DNA from: CAYZPB01 sp964551195
Lineage (GTDB): Bacteria > Bacillota > Bacilli > Tepidibacillales > Tepidibacillaceae
Length of the DNA stretch: 64,000 nucleotides
Reading direction: 5' to 3'
NCBI GenBank assembly: GCA_964551195.1
Contig: CAZKBI010000001.1
Location: 1 to 64,000 of the forward strand
Every line of letters starts with the position of its first letter. Positions within the stretch are counted from its first letter, which is position 1. Positions 1-7,184 of this stretch are shown here, one piece after another. The notes beneath the pieces are model-generated. The model was not told the origin of the DNA, searched no databases, and saw nothing but the letters and a program-made list of their open reading frames with translations. Position numbers and translations under genes: made by a program.

Positions 1-87
1 CGGGGTGGCGGAATTGGCAGACGCACAGGACTTAAAATCCTGCGGTAGGTGACTATCGTACCGGTTCGATTCCGGTTCTCGGCACCA
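1..87 (+). tRNA. tRNA-Leu (anticodon TAA), 5' end cut by window edge
   Basis: The cloverleaf is readable with a long variable arm, as in class II tRNAs. The anticodon loop holds TAA, which reads Leu UUA/UUG codons. The T stem is ACCGG/CCGGT and the 3' end carries an encoded CCA. The 3' acceptor strand TCTCGGC would pair with GCCGGGG, of which only CGGGG is inside the window, so about two bases lie upstream. Confidence 0.95.
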
Positions 88-110
88 TTTTGTCTAAAAT
101 AATCAGTGAT

Positions 111-136
111 AAAAACATGCAGTGGCATGTTTTTTC
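111..136 (+). terminator. Rho-independent terminator after tRNA-Leu
   Basis: An inverted repeat (ACATGC / GCATGT with a four-base AGTG loop) is flanked by an A run and followed by a T run. It would end the upstream tRNA transcript, about 24 bases past the CCA end. Confidence 0.8.
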
Positions 137-255
137 TTAATATTTCCTAGATAGAATCATAAGATATCTTAATATTTTCATCATACTCTCTAAATATTCA
201 ACTGCTACTATGTTGATACATACAGTAATACAGATAAAAAAGGAGGGAAGAACAA

Positions 256-795
256 ATGAAGAAGAAAACATTAATTATTGCTTTGGTTCTGATTATTGGT
301 TTGGCACTAGCTATAACACCGGTACTTGCATCAGTAAGTTTCGCAGATTTTCAAGCGTCACAACAAGAGCGAGTCGCTAATGGTAACGGTATGGGTAAAT
401 ATTTTGCTGGTAAACAACATGCCCTTACTGCGAAGCAACTAGGACTATCTGAGGAAGAATTATATACGGAACGTGTTGCTGGAAAATCAATTCTTGAAAT
501 TGCAACTGCTAAAGGAGTATCTGAAACAGAGTTAACTGCTGCCTTAGTTGCTGCCAAAATTGATCAAATTAACGGACTCTACGCTGATGGTGTTATAACA
601 CAAGAACGTCAGGAGTTTATGTTATCAAAAGTTGAAGCAAACATTGCACAGAAAATTACAAGAACTGAAATGGGACAACAGAATGCTGGTAACAAAGGTA
701 ACAAAATGCAAATGAAGCAGAACTCCCAAGGCCAGTTAGGTGTAGGAAATGGCATGGGTATGGGTGGTAACGGTTTCGGAATGAAGGGAAACTAG
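256..795 (+). CDS. Secreted hypothetical protein with Met/Gly/Asn-rich tail
   Basis: A 179-residue protein of unknown function. It opens with a positively charged start and a hydrophobic stretch (about residues 6-25), then a plausible signal peptidase site near VLAS, so export is likely. The middle (about 55-135) is a pair of helical segments with the pattern LGLSEEELY...AGKSILEIA...GVSETELTAAL. This resembles helical repeats seen in many small exported Bacillota proteins. The tail (about 145-179) is rich in Gly, Met, Asn and Gln and has no aromatic core, so it is probably disordered. The start is supported by AGGAGGG about nine bases upstream. The gene stands alone between two tRNA genes, with its own terminator. 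A metal-related role for the Met-rich tail is possible but unproven. Confidence 0.8.
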   Translation: MKKKTLIIALVLIIGLALAITPVLASVSFADFQASQQERVANGNGMGKYFAGKQHALTAKQLGLSEEELYTERVAGKSILEIATAKGVSETELTAALVAAKIDQINGLYADGVITQERQEFMLSKVEANIAQKITRTEMGQQNAGNKGNKMQMKQNSQGQLGVGNGMGMGGNGFGMKGN

Positions 796-810
796 AAACC
801 CGAATTAATG

Positions 811-844
811 AAAGAGATTACCTTATACAGGTAATCTCTTTTTT
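811..844 (+). terminator. Rho-independent terminator of the secreted-protein gene
   Basis: A perfect ten-base-pair stem (AGAGATTACC / GGTAATCTCT) with a short loop is followed by a T run, about 20 bases past the stop codon. Confidence 0.9.
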
Positions 845-898
845 ATGTGTAAAGATTGACATTCAACTTTAGGATTGCTACTATTTAAAGTACGTTTT

Positions 899-974
899 GA
901 CTCGGTAGCTCAGTTGGGAGAGCACCACCTTGACAGGGTGGGGGTCGCTGGTTCGAGCCCAGTCCGAGTCACCA
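899..974 (+). tRNA. tRNA-Val (anticodon GAC)
   Basis: A complete 76-base cloverleaf. The acceptor stem is GACTCGG/CCGAGTC and the anticodon stem CCACC/GGTGG encloses loop TTGACAG, giving anticodon GAC. The T loop is TTCGAGC and CCA is encoded. Confidence 0.96.
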
Positions 975-1012
975 TTATCTTAACTTAGTATAGAGTAAAG
1001 GAGATTAGTAGA

Positions 1013-1456
1013 ATGGTTGCAATCGCTCTTAGAGTAATTATTTATGTATTATTATTTCTTGTTATTATATATATCATAAAGAATCTGTTTACATCTGATA
1101 CTCCTACAATGAGAGAGCACGAGCTAACTCGGGAAGCAACTAAGTCATTTGATCAGATTACTTATGCTGGTGGTACTACAACAATCAAGGAAATCAATGT
1201 GGTAGGAACACTCCATATTTCTCAAGAGTTAATCGTATTTGATGATGGCAAGAAAAATCTGTTTACGATTATTATCAAGAATATTACTAATAGCTCTGTA
1301 GTGAAGATTGATGAGGATGGCAAAAACAAGAGTTACATCCGAATTGAATATCGCAATGAAGATAACGCACCGCGTTCAGTGATGTTACACTCTAACTTTA
1401 ATGAAGAGTATGCGCAGCGGATAGCAGTTGAAATTAACAGAAGAGTGGCCGTCTAG
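1013..1456 (+). CDS. Small membrane-anchored hypothetical protein
   Basis: A 147-residue protein that I do not recognise. One strong hydrophobic segment (about residues 3-25) should anchor it in the membrane. The remaining 120 residues are soluble, mixed and beta-prone, with alternating hydrophobic runs such as ELIVFDD and NLFTIIIKNI, and no cysteines. The ATG is preceded by AAAGGAG at a good distance. The gene lies 38 bases past tRNA-Val and ends at a terminator shared with the convergent ABC transporter genes, so it is probably monocistronic or read through from the tRNA. No function is assigned. Confidence 0.75.
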   Translation: MVAIALRVIIYVLLFLVIIYIIKNLFTSDTPTMREHELTREATKSFDQITYAGGTTTIKEINVVGTLHISQELIVFDDGKKNLFTIIIKNITNSSVVKIDEDGKNKSYIRIEYRNEDNAPRSVMLHSNFNEEYAQRIAVEINRRVAV

Positions 1457-1465
1457 TTACCGTAT

Positions 1466-1509
1466 AAAAAAATCCCTATCTACTATAACTCAGTAGATGG
1501 GGATTTTTT
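1466..1509. terminator. Bidirectional terminator between convergent genes
   Basis: A long stem (AATCCCTATCTACT / AGTAGATGGGGATT) has an A run on one side and a T run on the other, so it can serve both the plus-strand gene and the minus-strand ABC operon. The minus-strand stop codon lies in the T run at 1508-1510. Confidence 0.9.
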
Positions 1510-2302
1510 AATTTAAAATAGCTCGGTCAATTGCGAAGCTTTCGCCCCTAACTTCCTCAAAAGCCTTAATTAAATCAGGAATTTTCATTTGCGCTTTCTG
1601 GTCTGCATCTAACTGAATAATTATTTCACCTTGGTGCATCATAATTAGACGATTACCAAACCTTAAGGCTTGCTGCATATTATGTGTAATCATTAAGGTT
1701 GTTAAATTATTTTCTGAGATAATTTGGTGAGTTAAGTTATTGATCAACTCAGCCCGTTTCGGGTCAAGCGCTGCTGTGTGCTCGTCCAGTAACAGTATTT
1801 TCGGTTTAGTAAAGGTTGACATAAGAAGACTAAGCGCCTGTCTTTCTCCACCAGATAGAACGCCTACCTTCTGTTCTAAACGATTTTCTAAGTTTAAGCC
1901 AAGAACCTCTAGCGATTTTTTAAAAATCTCTTGTTTCTTATGGTTAATCGCCTTGTTTAGCCTACGTGGTTCACCACGTTTAAAAGCCATTGTCAGGTTT
2001 TCCTCGATGGTCATATTAGGTGCAGTCCCCGCCATTGGATCCTGAAAAACGCGACCGATATATTCAGCGCGTTGATATTCCATCAGCTTAGTGATATCTT
2101 GCCCATCGATAAAGATGCTTCCGCTATTAATACCATAAACACCAGCAATTGCATTTAATAAAGTTGATTTGCCGGCACCATTTGAGCCGATCACTGTTAC
2201 GAAGTCACCAGGAGCTAGGTGCAGGCTAATATTAAGCAAGGCTGTTTTTTCATTTACGGTTCCGATGTTAAAGGTTTTGTAAATATTGTTTACCTTAAGC
2301 AT
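1508..2302 (-). CDS. ABC transporter ATP-binding protein (TrpZ-like)
   Basis: A 264-residue ABC ATPase that powers uptake by the permease encoded directly upstream. Walker A is GSNGAGKST (about residues 39-47), the signature is LSGGERQ (about 150-156) and Walker B is KILLLDEHTAALDP. The histidine after the Walker B glutamate is typical of the PF04392-associated transporters. The start codon abuts the permease stop codon, so the two are translationally coupled. The gene is last in a minus-strand operon of binding protein, permease and ATPase. The family is known as putative amino-acid (tryptophan/tyrosine) or small-solute importers. The substrate here cannot be read from the sequence. Confidence 0.9.
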   Translation of the reverse strand: MLKVNNIYKTFNIGTVNEKTALLNISLHLAPGDFVTVIGSNGAGKSTLLNAIAGVYGINSGSIFIDGQDITKLMEYQRAEYIGRVFQDPMAGTAPNMTIEENLTMAFKRGEPRRLNKAINHKKQEIFKKSLEVLGLNLENRLEQKVGVLSGGERQALSLLMSTFTKPKILLLDEHTAALDPKRAELINNLTHQIISENNLTTLMITHNMQQALRFGNRLIMMHQGEIIIQLDADQKAQMKIPDLIKAFEEVRGESFAIDRAILN

Positions 2303-3271
2303 TTAATCACTCTCCTTTAAATCATCGCTAATTACATTATTAGAAAACTTGTTTCTACCATACTTCATTTTATAACTTTTGGAAATCTGCGGAAAGACTA
2401 AAGCTATTACGACAATGATGGCAGTAATTAGTTTCATATCAGTTGGTCCAATAAAAGGTAGATAGATTGCTAAGGCAATTACGAACCGATAGATTATGGC
2501 ACCGATGATGACAGCAAAGGATGCTCTTTTAATGCTTTTAGAGCCAAAAATCACGTAACCGATGATAACAGATGCTAAACCGATTACGATCATTCCTACG
2601 CCCATCTGGACGTCGGCATAGCCTTGGTACTGTGCAAGCATACCACCAGCTAGCCCGACTAGCCCGTTGGACAACATTAAACCAATTATAATTGTAAAAT
2701 TGGTATTTACGCCGAAGCTTCTGATCATCTTCGGGTTGTCGCCGGTTGCACAGACAGCTAAACCGAAATCAGTTCGTAAAAACCAATCGATAATTTTCTT
2801 TATAATAATGATCGTTATTATTAAAGCGATAACAAAAAGCCATTGGTTTAAGTTTAAAATAAGTTTAGTTTCACCAAAGCTGGTGACTAATTTTTCTCGA
2901 AGCTCGTGTATTGGTGTGAAGATTGATTCTTTGCGATAGATTGAAATGTTGGCTGTCCCCATAATTTTTAAGTTTATCGAATAAAGCGCGGTCATCGTCA
3001 AGATACCGGCTAAGAGTCCGTCAATTTTACCTTTAGTGTTAAGCAGGGCAGTTACCAATCCAGCGAGCGCGCCACCAAGAAAAGCGAAAATCAACGACAG
3101 AAATGGATCAACGCCATTTATTATCAACAAAGCAGAGATAGCAGCTCCCATTGGGAAGCTACCATCTACTGATAAGTCAGGAAAATTTAATATCTTAAAA
3201 GAAATAAATACTCCTAAGGCCATTATTGCATAAATTAAACCCTGCTCCAGTGAGCCAATTACAATACCCAT
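2303..3271 (-). CDS. ABC transporter permease (TrpY-like)
   Basis: A 322-residue polytopic membrane protein, with hydrophobic segments spread over the whole length (roughly eight or nine). It belongs to the branched-chain/sugar-type permease fold used by binding-protein systems of the PF04392 kind. Conserved-looking loops include DLSVDGSFPMGAA near residue 33 and the glycine-rich GLVGLAGGMLAQYQGYADV near 205. It forms the membrane channel for the ATPase (adjacent, no gap) and for the lipoprotein binding protein encoded 25 bases upstream. The C-terminus is hydrophilic and basic, so cytoplasmic. Confidence 0.88.
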   Translation of the reverse strand: MGIVIGSLEQGLIYAIMALGVFISFKILNFPDLSVDGSFPMGAAISALLIINGVDPFLSLIFAFLGGALAGLVTALLNTKGKIDGLLAGILTMTALYSINLKIMGTANISIYRKESIFTPIHELREKLVTSFGETKLILNLNQWLFVIALIITIIIIKKIIDWFLRTDFGLAVCATGDNPKMIRSFGVNTNFTIIIGLMLSNGLVGLAGGMLAQYQGYADVQMGVGMIVIGLASVIIGYVIFGSKSIKRASFAVIIGAIIYRFVIALAIYLPFIGPTDMKLITAIIVVIALVFPQISKSYKMKYGRNKFSNNVISDDLKESD

Positions 3272-3296
3272 CTAAACACTCCTATGATGTATATAT

Positions 3297-4295
3297 TTAT
3301 TCGATTATTTCGTCAGCACGCTCCAATAAGCTTAAAGGGATTGTTACACCCATTCTTGCAGCAGCAGATTTATTAATAGTTAGCGTCATATTTTTCTGCG
3401 ACTCAACTGGCATTTCAGCTGTTTTAGCTTCACCTTTTAGAATTTTAACAGCCATTTCACCTGTTTGGAAACCAAGCTTATAGTAATCAAGTCCGAAAGT
3501 AGCAATTGCACCATTTCTCACAGTATCACTTTCGCCAGCTATCACTGGAATTTTATTAGCTTCAGCGACAGTTAGAATAGCACCTAAACTAGCTACTACA
3601 GTGTTATCAGTTGGAATATAGAAGGCATCAATTTTCGTCGCTAGGGAATCAGCAGCCTGTTTAACCTCAGATGTATTCGTTATTCCAGCAAGTTCAAATC
3701 TGAACCCAAGCTCAGCAGCGTAGGATTGTGCGATTTTCACTTGTACCTCAGAGTTTGGCTCACCAGTATTATAGATAATACCAACTACTTTGACTGGTGG
3801 GTCGATTTCCTTGATTAAGGAAAGCTGCTCTTTAATTGGGTTCATATCTGTCGTGCCAGTAATATTTCCACCTGGATGTTCGTAGGAATCAACCAAACCT
3901 GCTTCTATAAGGTCAGTTACTGCAGTTACAACAATTGGGATCGTACTTGTCTGTTGCGCAATTGATTGTGCAGATAGCGTTGCAACAGCTAACACTAAAT
4001 CCTTTTTGTCGTTAACAAATTTCTGTGAAATGGTTGTTAGTGTATCACGGCTATTTTGTGCATTCTGATAATCTATTTTAATGTTTTTGCCATCTTCGTA
4101 GCCATTTTCTTTCAAAGCAGCAATAAATCCTAATCGAGCCGCATCAAGTGCGTCATGCTCAATTATTTGAATAATGCCAATCTCTTGGATCTCTCCAGAG
4201 CTGTTATCAGGTTCTTCGTTTGTTGTGTCGCCACAGCCGACAAGCATTCCTGCAGCTATTAATAGAATTAAAACAAATAGTATACTCTTTTTCAT
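3297..4295 (-). CDS. ABC transporter substrate-binding lipoprotein (TrpX-like, PF04392)
   Basis: An exported solute-binding protein of the PF04392 family, first gene of the operon. The start chosen is the ATG at 4295: it gives MKKS, a hydrophobic core and a lipobox LVGCG, with a strong GGAGGAG upstream. A longer reading frame to 4382 would put 29 unrelated residues ahead of the signal peptide. The mature protein begins at the lipobox cysteine (about residue 21) and is followed by an acidic, Ser/Asn-rich linker. The core shows the periplasmic-binding fold features IGIIQIIEHDALDAARLGF, NITGTTD and VKVVGIIYN. Ligand unknown; aromatic amino acids are one family precedent. Confidence 0.88.
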   Translation of the reverse strand: MKKSILFVLILLIAAGMLVGCGDTTNEEPDNSSGEIQEIGIIQIIEHDALDAARLGFIAALKENGYEDGKNIKIDYQNAQNSRDTLTTISQKFVNDKKDLVLAVATLSAQSIAQQTSTIPIVVTAVTDLIEAGLVDSYEHPGGNITGTTDMNPIKEQLSLIKEIDPPVKVVGIIYNTGEPNSEVQVKIAQSYAAELGFRFELAGITNTSEVKQAADSLATKIDAFYIPTDNTVVASLGAILTVAEANKIPVIAGESDTVRNGAIATFGLDYYKLGFQTGEMAVKILKGEAKTAEMPVESQKNMTLTINKSAAARMGVTIPLSLLERADEIIE

Positions 4296-4316
4296 CTTTT
4301 CTCCTCCACCCTTGCA

Positions 4317-4341
4317 CCTTGTCGCTTTAACGCGACAAAGG
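4317..4341 (-). promoter_or_regulatory. Leader hairpin at 5' end of the ABC operon mRNA
   Basis: On the minus strand an inverted repeat (CCTTTGTCGC / GCGACAAGG, short AT loop, one bulged base) lies at or just after the expected transcription start and about 20 bases before the ribosome binding site. It has no T tail, so it is not a terminator. It could be an operator or an mRNA-stabilising 5' hairpin. Confidence 0.5.
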
Positions 4342-4350
4342 ATTATTCGT

Positions 4351-4379
4351 AGTTTAACAAGTGTCAAACATAATGTCAA
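4351..4379 (-). promoter_or_regulatory. Sigma-A type promoter of the ABC operon
   Basis: Minus-strand TTGACA (4379-4374) and TAAACT (4356-4351) are separated by 17 bases. A second TTGACA lies inside the spacer. The expected start of transcription is near 4344. Confidence 0.75.
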
Positions 4380-4559
4380 CATATTTTTTTAGAAATATAC
4401 TACTTAGCACCGTGAACTAACTAATAAGTTAGAAAATTCAAATTATTGTTTAATTATAATCATTCCTAACTGCTATCTAAATGGTTTTGTGATAAAATTA
4501 CAGTATAGAGTAAGAATGAGCATTTTAGAGTATGGTGAGATTATAGAGGATGATAATAG

Positions 4560-5192
4560 ATGGAACATATTAAGAGATTTAACAAAATAGAGATTAATGC
4601 CAATGGTGAGCAAGTGATCGTCGAGGGACCGGTTTCAGCTGAACAGCTGGCAGATAATTATATGGATGAGGAATTGACTACCTTTAGGCCGGCTCTGCAA
4701 CAATATGAAGCGCTTAAAGAGATAGTTGCTAGTCCTGAAGGTCGAGTTATAGTGGCGCGTGTAGATAAACGGATAATTGGCTATGTAACTTATCACTATC
4801 CAGACGAACTAGAGCGGTGGTCAGAAAGTAATATAGATAATCTTTTAGAACTAGGGGCAATCGAGGTTATTGCCGACTTTCGTGGTTCAGGTATTGCGCA
4901 GAACTTATTAAAGGTTACTATGTTAGATGATGCAATGGAGGATTATATTATCATTGCGACTAACTATTACTGGCATTGGGATTTATATGGAACCGGACTT
5001 ACGGCTACTGATTACCGTAAGATAATTAATAAGGTAATGTTGGCTGGTGACCTTGAATATATGCCAACTGATGATCCTGATATCTGCACGCATTCTGCAA
5101 ATTGTCTGACGGTGCGAATTGGCAGTAGGGTGGATGATGACAGTGTTCGTCATTTCGATGCAATTCGTTTAAAAAATCAATATATGTATTAA
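4560..5192 (+). CDS. acuA: Protein acetyltransferase AcuA
   Basis: A 210-residue GNAT-fold acetyltransferase, the same length as Bacillus AcuA and recognisable end to end (VEGPVSAEQLADNY, LTTFRPALQQYEAL, RWSE near 86-89, LELGAIEV, YYWHWDLYGTG). The acetyl-CoA loop is RGSGIA at residues 108-113. In the known system AcuA acetylates and silences AMP-forming acetyl-CoA synthetase (AcsA), and AcuC removes the acetyl group. It is the first gene of acuABC here. acsA is not adjacent, so its partner must be elsewhere in the genome. The start ATG has a modest purine-rich site (AGAGGAT) upstream. Confidence 0.93.
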   Translation: MEHIKRFNKIEINANGEQVIVEGPVSAEQLADNYMDEELTTFRPALQQYEALKEIVASPEGRVIVARVDKRIIGYVTYHYPDELERWSESNIDNLLELGAIEVIADFRGSGIAQNLLKVTMLDDAMEDYIIIATNYYWHWDLYGTGLTATDYRKIINKVMLAGDLEYMPTDDPDICTHSANCLTVRIGSRVDDDSVRHFDAIRLKNQYMY

Positions 5193-5222
5193 TTTACAAT
5201 TATTATCGGAAGGGGTGTTGAT

Positions 5223-5876
5223 ATGCTAGTTGAAGAAATCATGACGAAAAATGTAGTAACTTTGAAAAAGGAGGACACTATAAGAAAAGCCTATACTATC
5301 TTGCAGGAGAATAAATTTCATCATATTCCAATAATCGATGAAGACAATGTTGTAATAGGAATTATTTCCGATCGGGATATCCGAGATGCTTTGCCATCCA
5401 TTTTCGAAGATGAATGGAAGGAAGAAGTTCTACAACGCCCAGTCTCAGAAATTATGGAAGAGGATGTAAAGGTTGTTCATCCCTTCGAATTTGTAGAGGA
5501 AATTGCAGCAATTTTTTACGAAAAAGAAATCTCCTGTCTGCCAGTAATAAGCGAGGGCAATCTTGTTGGGATCGTTACTGATAAAGATATGCTTAATACT
5601 TTAATTAACTTAACTGGTGCGCTTACTCCTAGTTCACAGATTGAAATCAGGGTTCCCAATATACCAGGTGCATTAGCCGGTATTGTTAACTTGATTTCGG
5701 CGGAACGTTTACAGATTAACAATGTGTTGGTTTACCCTGATCAAATGGATGATAATTTTAAGACTGTTGTTCTAAGGGTGCAGACAATGAATCCCTTTGA
5801 CATTGTTAATAAATTAAAAAGTAATGGACATGAGGTTCTGTGGCCTAATTTCCCGGGAATTCGTGACAATGTGTGA
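5223..5876 (+). CDS. acuB: AcuB, CBS-pair plus ACT domain protein
   Basis: A 217-residue cytoplasmic protein. Two CBS motifs occupy about residues 1-135, starting MLVEEIMTKNVVTLKKEDT, with IISDRDIR and IVTDKDML as the second strands. A C-terminal ACT domain follows (about 140-210), starting IEIRVPNIPGALAGIV. CBS pairs usually bind adenine nucleotides and ACT domains bind small ligands, so this is probably the sensor of the acuABC system. Its exact biochemical role is not settled in any organism I know. GGAAGGGGTG precedes the ATG. The stop codon overlaps the acuC start. Confidence 0.9.
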   Translation: MLVEEIMTKNVVTLKKEDTIRKAYTILQENKFHHIPIIDEDNVVIGIISDRDIRDALPSIFEDEWKEEVLQRPVSEIMEEDVKVVHPFEFVEEIAAIFYEKEISCLPVISEGNLVGIVTDKDMLNTLINLTGALTPSSQIEIRVPNIPGALAGIVNLISAERLQINNVLVYPDQMDDNFKTVVLRVQTMNPFDIVNKLKSNGHEVLWPNFPGIRDNV

Positions 5877-7023
5877 AGGCGCATCATTTATTTTCTCAGA
5901 TAAGTTTTTATCCTATAAATTTCGTGAAGATCATCCATTTAACCAGGTACGAATTCAAATAACATTGGATTTACTTCAACAAATGAACGTAATAAGCGCT
6001 GAGCAGATTATCGAACCAAGAATTGCTACAGACGAAGAGATTGCGCTGATTCATACGCCAGAATATATTGAAATTGTAAAACGAGCTGGTGCGGGAGAAA
6101 TTGGTGTTGAGGAAACAATGCCCTATGGTGTTGGGAGTGAAGATACACCAATTTTTGAAAATATGCACGAAATTAGTGCCTTAGTAGTTGGGGGTACCTT
6201 GACGGCGGTTGAAAGTGTTATGGAGGGTGGATATTGCCAATCACTTAATATTGGAGGAGGCCTGCACCATGGCTTTTCAAACAAAGCCTCGGGATTCTGC
6301 ATTTATAATGATTCAGCTGTTGCGATTCAGTATTTAGTTAGCAAATATAATATGCGAGTATTATATATAGACACGGACGGACACCACGGCGATGGAGTTC
6401 AAGATGCTTTCTATGATAATAAACAAGTATGTACACTTTCGATTCATGAAACAGGAAGATATCTATTCCCGGGGACAGGACATGTGAATGAACGAGGTAC
6501 AGGCGCTGGTTACGGATACACTTTTAATATTCCGATTGATGCATTCACTGAGGACGAATCCTTTATTAGTATTTACGAAAAAGCAGTAACTGAAGTAGCT
6601 GAATATTTTAAACCAGATATTATAGTGACGCAGAATGGTGCTGATTCGCACTTTCTGGATCCGTTAACACATTTGAATACCTCGATCGAAAGTTTTAGAA
6701 CTATCCCGCGCGTTGCCCATGAACTTGCGAAAAAGTACTGCGAAGGAAGGTGGATTGCGGTCGGTGGTGGAGGCTATGATATTTGGCGGGTTGTTCCACG
6801 AGCTTGGGCATTAATCTGGTTAGAGATGAATGGCCTTACTCATCTAGCGCATGGGAAATTGCCTAAGGACTGGATTAATAAGTGGCAAGATTTCTCACCG
6901 CTTATTCTGCCGGAGAACTGGGAGGACAATAAGGAGTTAATTCCGAAAGTTCCACGACGGGCGGAGATTAACGAATTTAATAAGATCACCTTGGAACGTG
7001 CGCTTTCGATTCTTTACTATTAA
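5869..7023 (+). CDS. acuC: AcuC, class I-type lysine deacetylase
   Basis: A 384-residue zinc-dependent deacetylase of the histone deacetylase fold. It is known in Bacillus to reactivate acetylated AcsA. The active-site features are all present: GGGLHHG, the DTDGHHGDGV block with metal-binding Asp and His, the NGADSHFLDPL block, and the catalytic-tyrosine motif VGGGGYD. The ATG at 5869 overlaps the acuB stop by eight bases, and the resulting N-terminus (ASFIFSDKFLSYKFREDHPF) fits the family. The open frame runs back to 5824 inside acuB but adds only unrelated residues. No terminator is visible; the preQ1 leader starts about 45 bases later. Confidence 0.93.
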   Translation: MCEGASFIFSDKFLSYKFREDHPFNQVRIQITLDLLQQMNVISAEQIIEPRIATDEEIALIHTPEYIEIVKRAGAGEIGVEETMPYGVGSEDTPIFENMHEISALVVGGTLTAVESVMEGGYCQSLNIGGGLHHGFSNKASGFCIYNDSAVAIQYLVSKYNMRVLYIDTDGHHGDGVQDAFYDNKQVCTLSIHETGRYLFPGTGHVNERGTGAGYGYTFNIPIDAFTEDESFISIYEKAVTEVAEYFKPDIIVTQNGADSHFLDPLTHLNTSIESFRTIPRVAHELAKKYCEGRWIAVGGGGYDIWRVVPRAWALIWLEMNGLTHLAHGKLPKDWINKWQDFSPLILPENWEDNKELIPKVPRRAEINEFNKITLERALSILYY

Positions 7024-7066
7024 GCCTTAATATGGTATTCTGCCAGTGTAAACAGAAAATATTAAT

Positions 7067-7105
7067 GACAGTTCGCAACCCTCCTGTCTTTAAACAAAAC
7101 TAGGT
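7067..7105 (+). promoter_or_regulatory. preQ1-I riboswitch aptamer
   Basis: A five-base-pair stem GACAG/CTGTC (7067-7071 / 7084-7088) encloses the loop TTCGCAACCCTC. It is followed by the A-rich tail TTTAAACAAAACTAGG, which can pair with the CC of the loop to form the H-type pseudoknot. Loop and tail match the class I preQ1 aptamers of Thermoanaerobacter and Bacillus closely. It lies in the leader of a que operon, which fits its role as a preQ1 sensor. Confidence 0.88.
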
Positions 7106-7139
7106 ATTAGACTACCTATTTTGTGGTGGTCTTTGTTTT

Positions 7140-7163
7140 GGGCGGAGTGACGCCCTTTTTTAT
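7140..7163 (+). terminator. Terminator in the preQ1 expression platform
   Basis: Stem GGGCG/CGCCC with a six-base loop is followed by TTTTTT. It lies between the aptamer and the first start codon. The segment 7095-7130 can form a competing hairpin (ACAAAACTAGGTA with TACCTATTTTGT) that uses the aptamer tail. This suggests that ligand binding shifts the fold towards termination; the exact switch was not modelled. Confidence 0.78.
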
Positions 7164-7184
7164 TTAGGAAGCAAGGTGAATGTA

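Noticed and set aside
1..87. tRNA-Leu lacking its first bases looked like a pseudogene.
   Set aside because: The missing two bases are simply outside the window; all visible stems pair well.
4317..4341. Leader hairpin of the ABC operon taken as a T-box or tryptophan attenuator.
   Set aside because: No T-box sequence, no terminator T run and no leader peptide with tandem tryptophan codons are visible.
4174..4392. Plus-strand open frame opposite the start of the TrpX-like gene.
   Set aside because: It mirrors the signal-peptide region and promoter of the minus-strand gene and has no ribosome site.
7140..7163. Hairpin read as the terminator of acuC.
   Set aside because: It lies about 120 bases past acuC and directly behind the preQ1 aptamer, so it belongs to the riboswitch platform, although it would also stop read-through from acuC.
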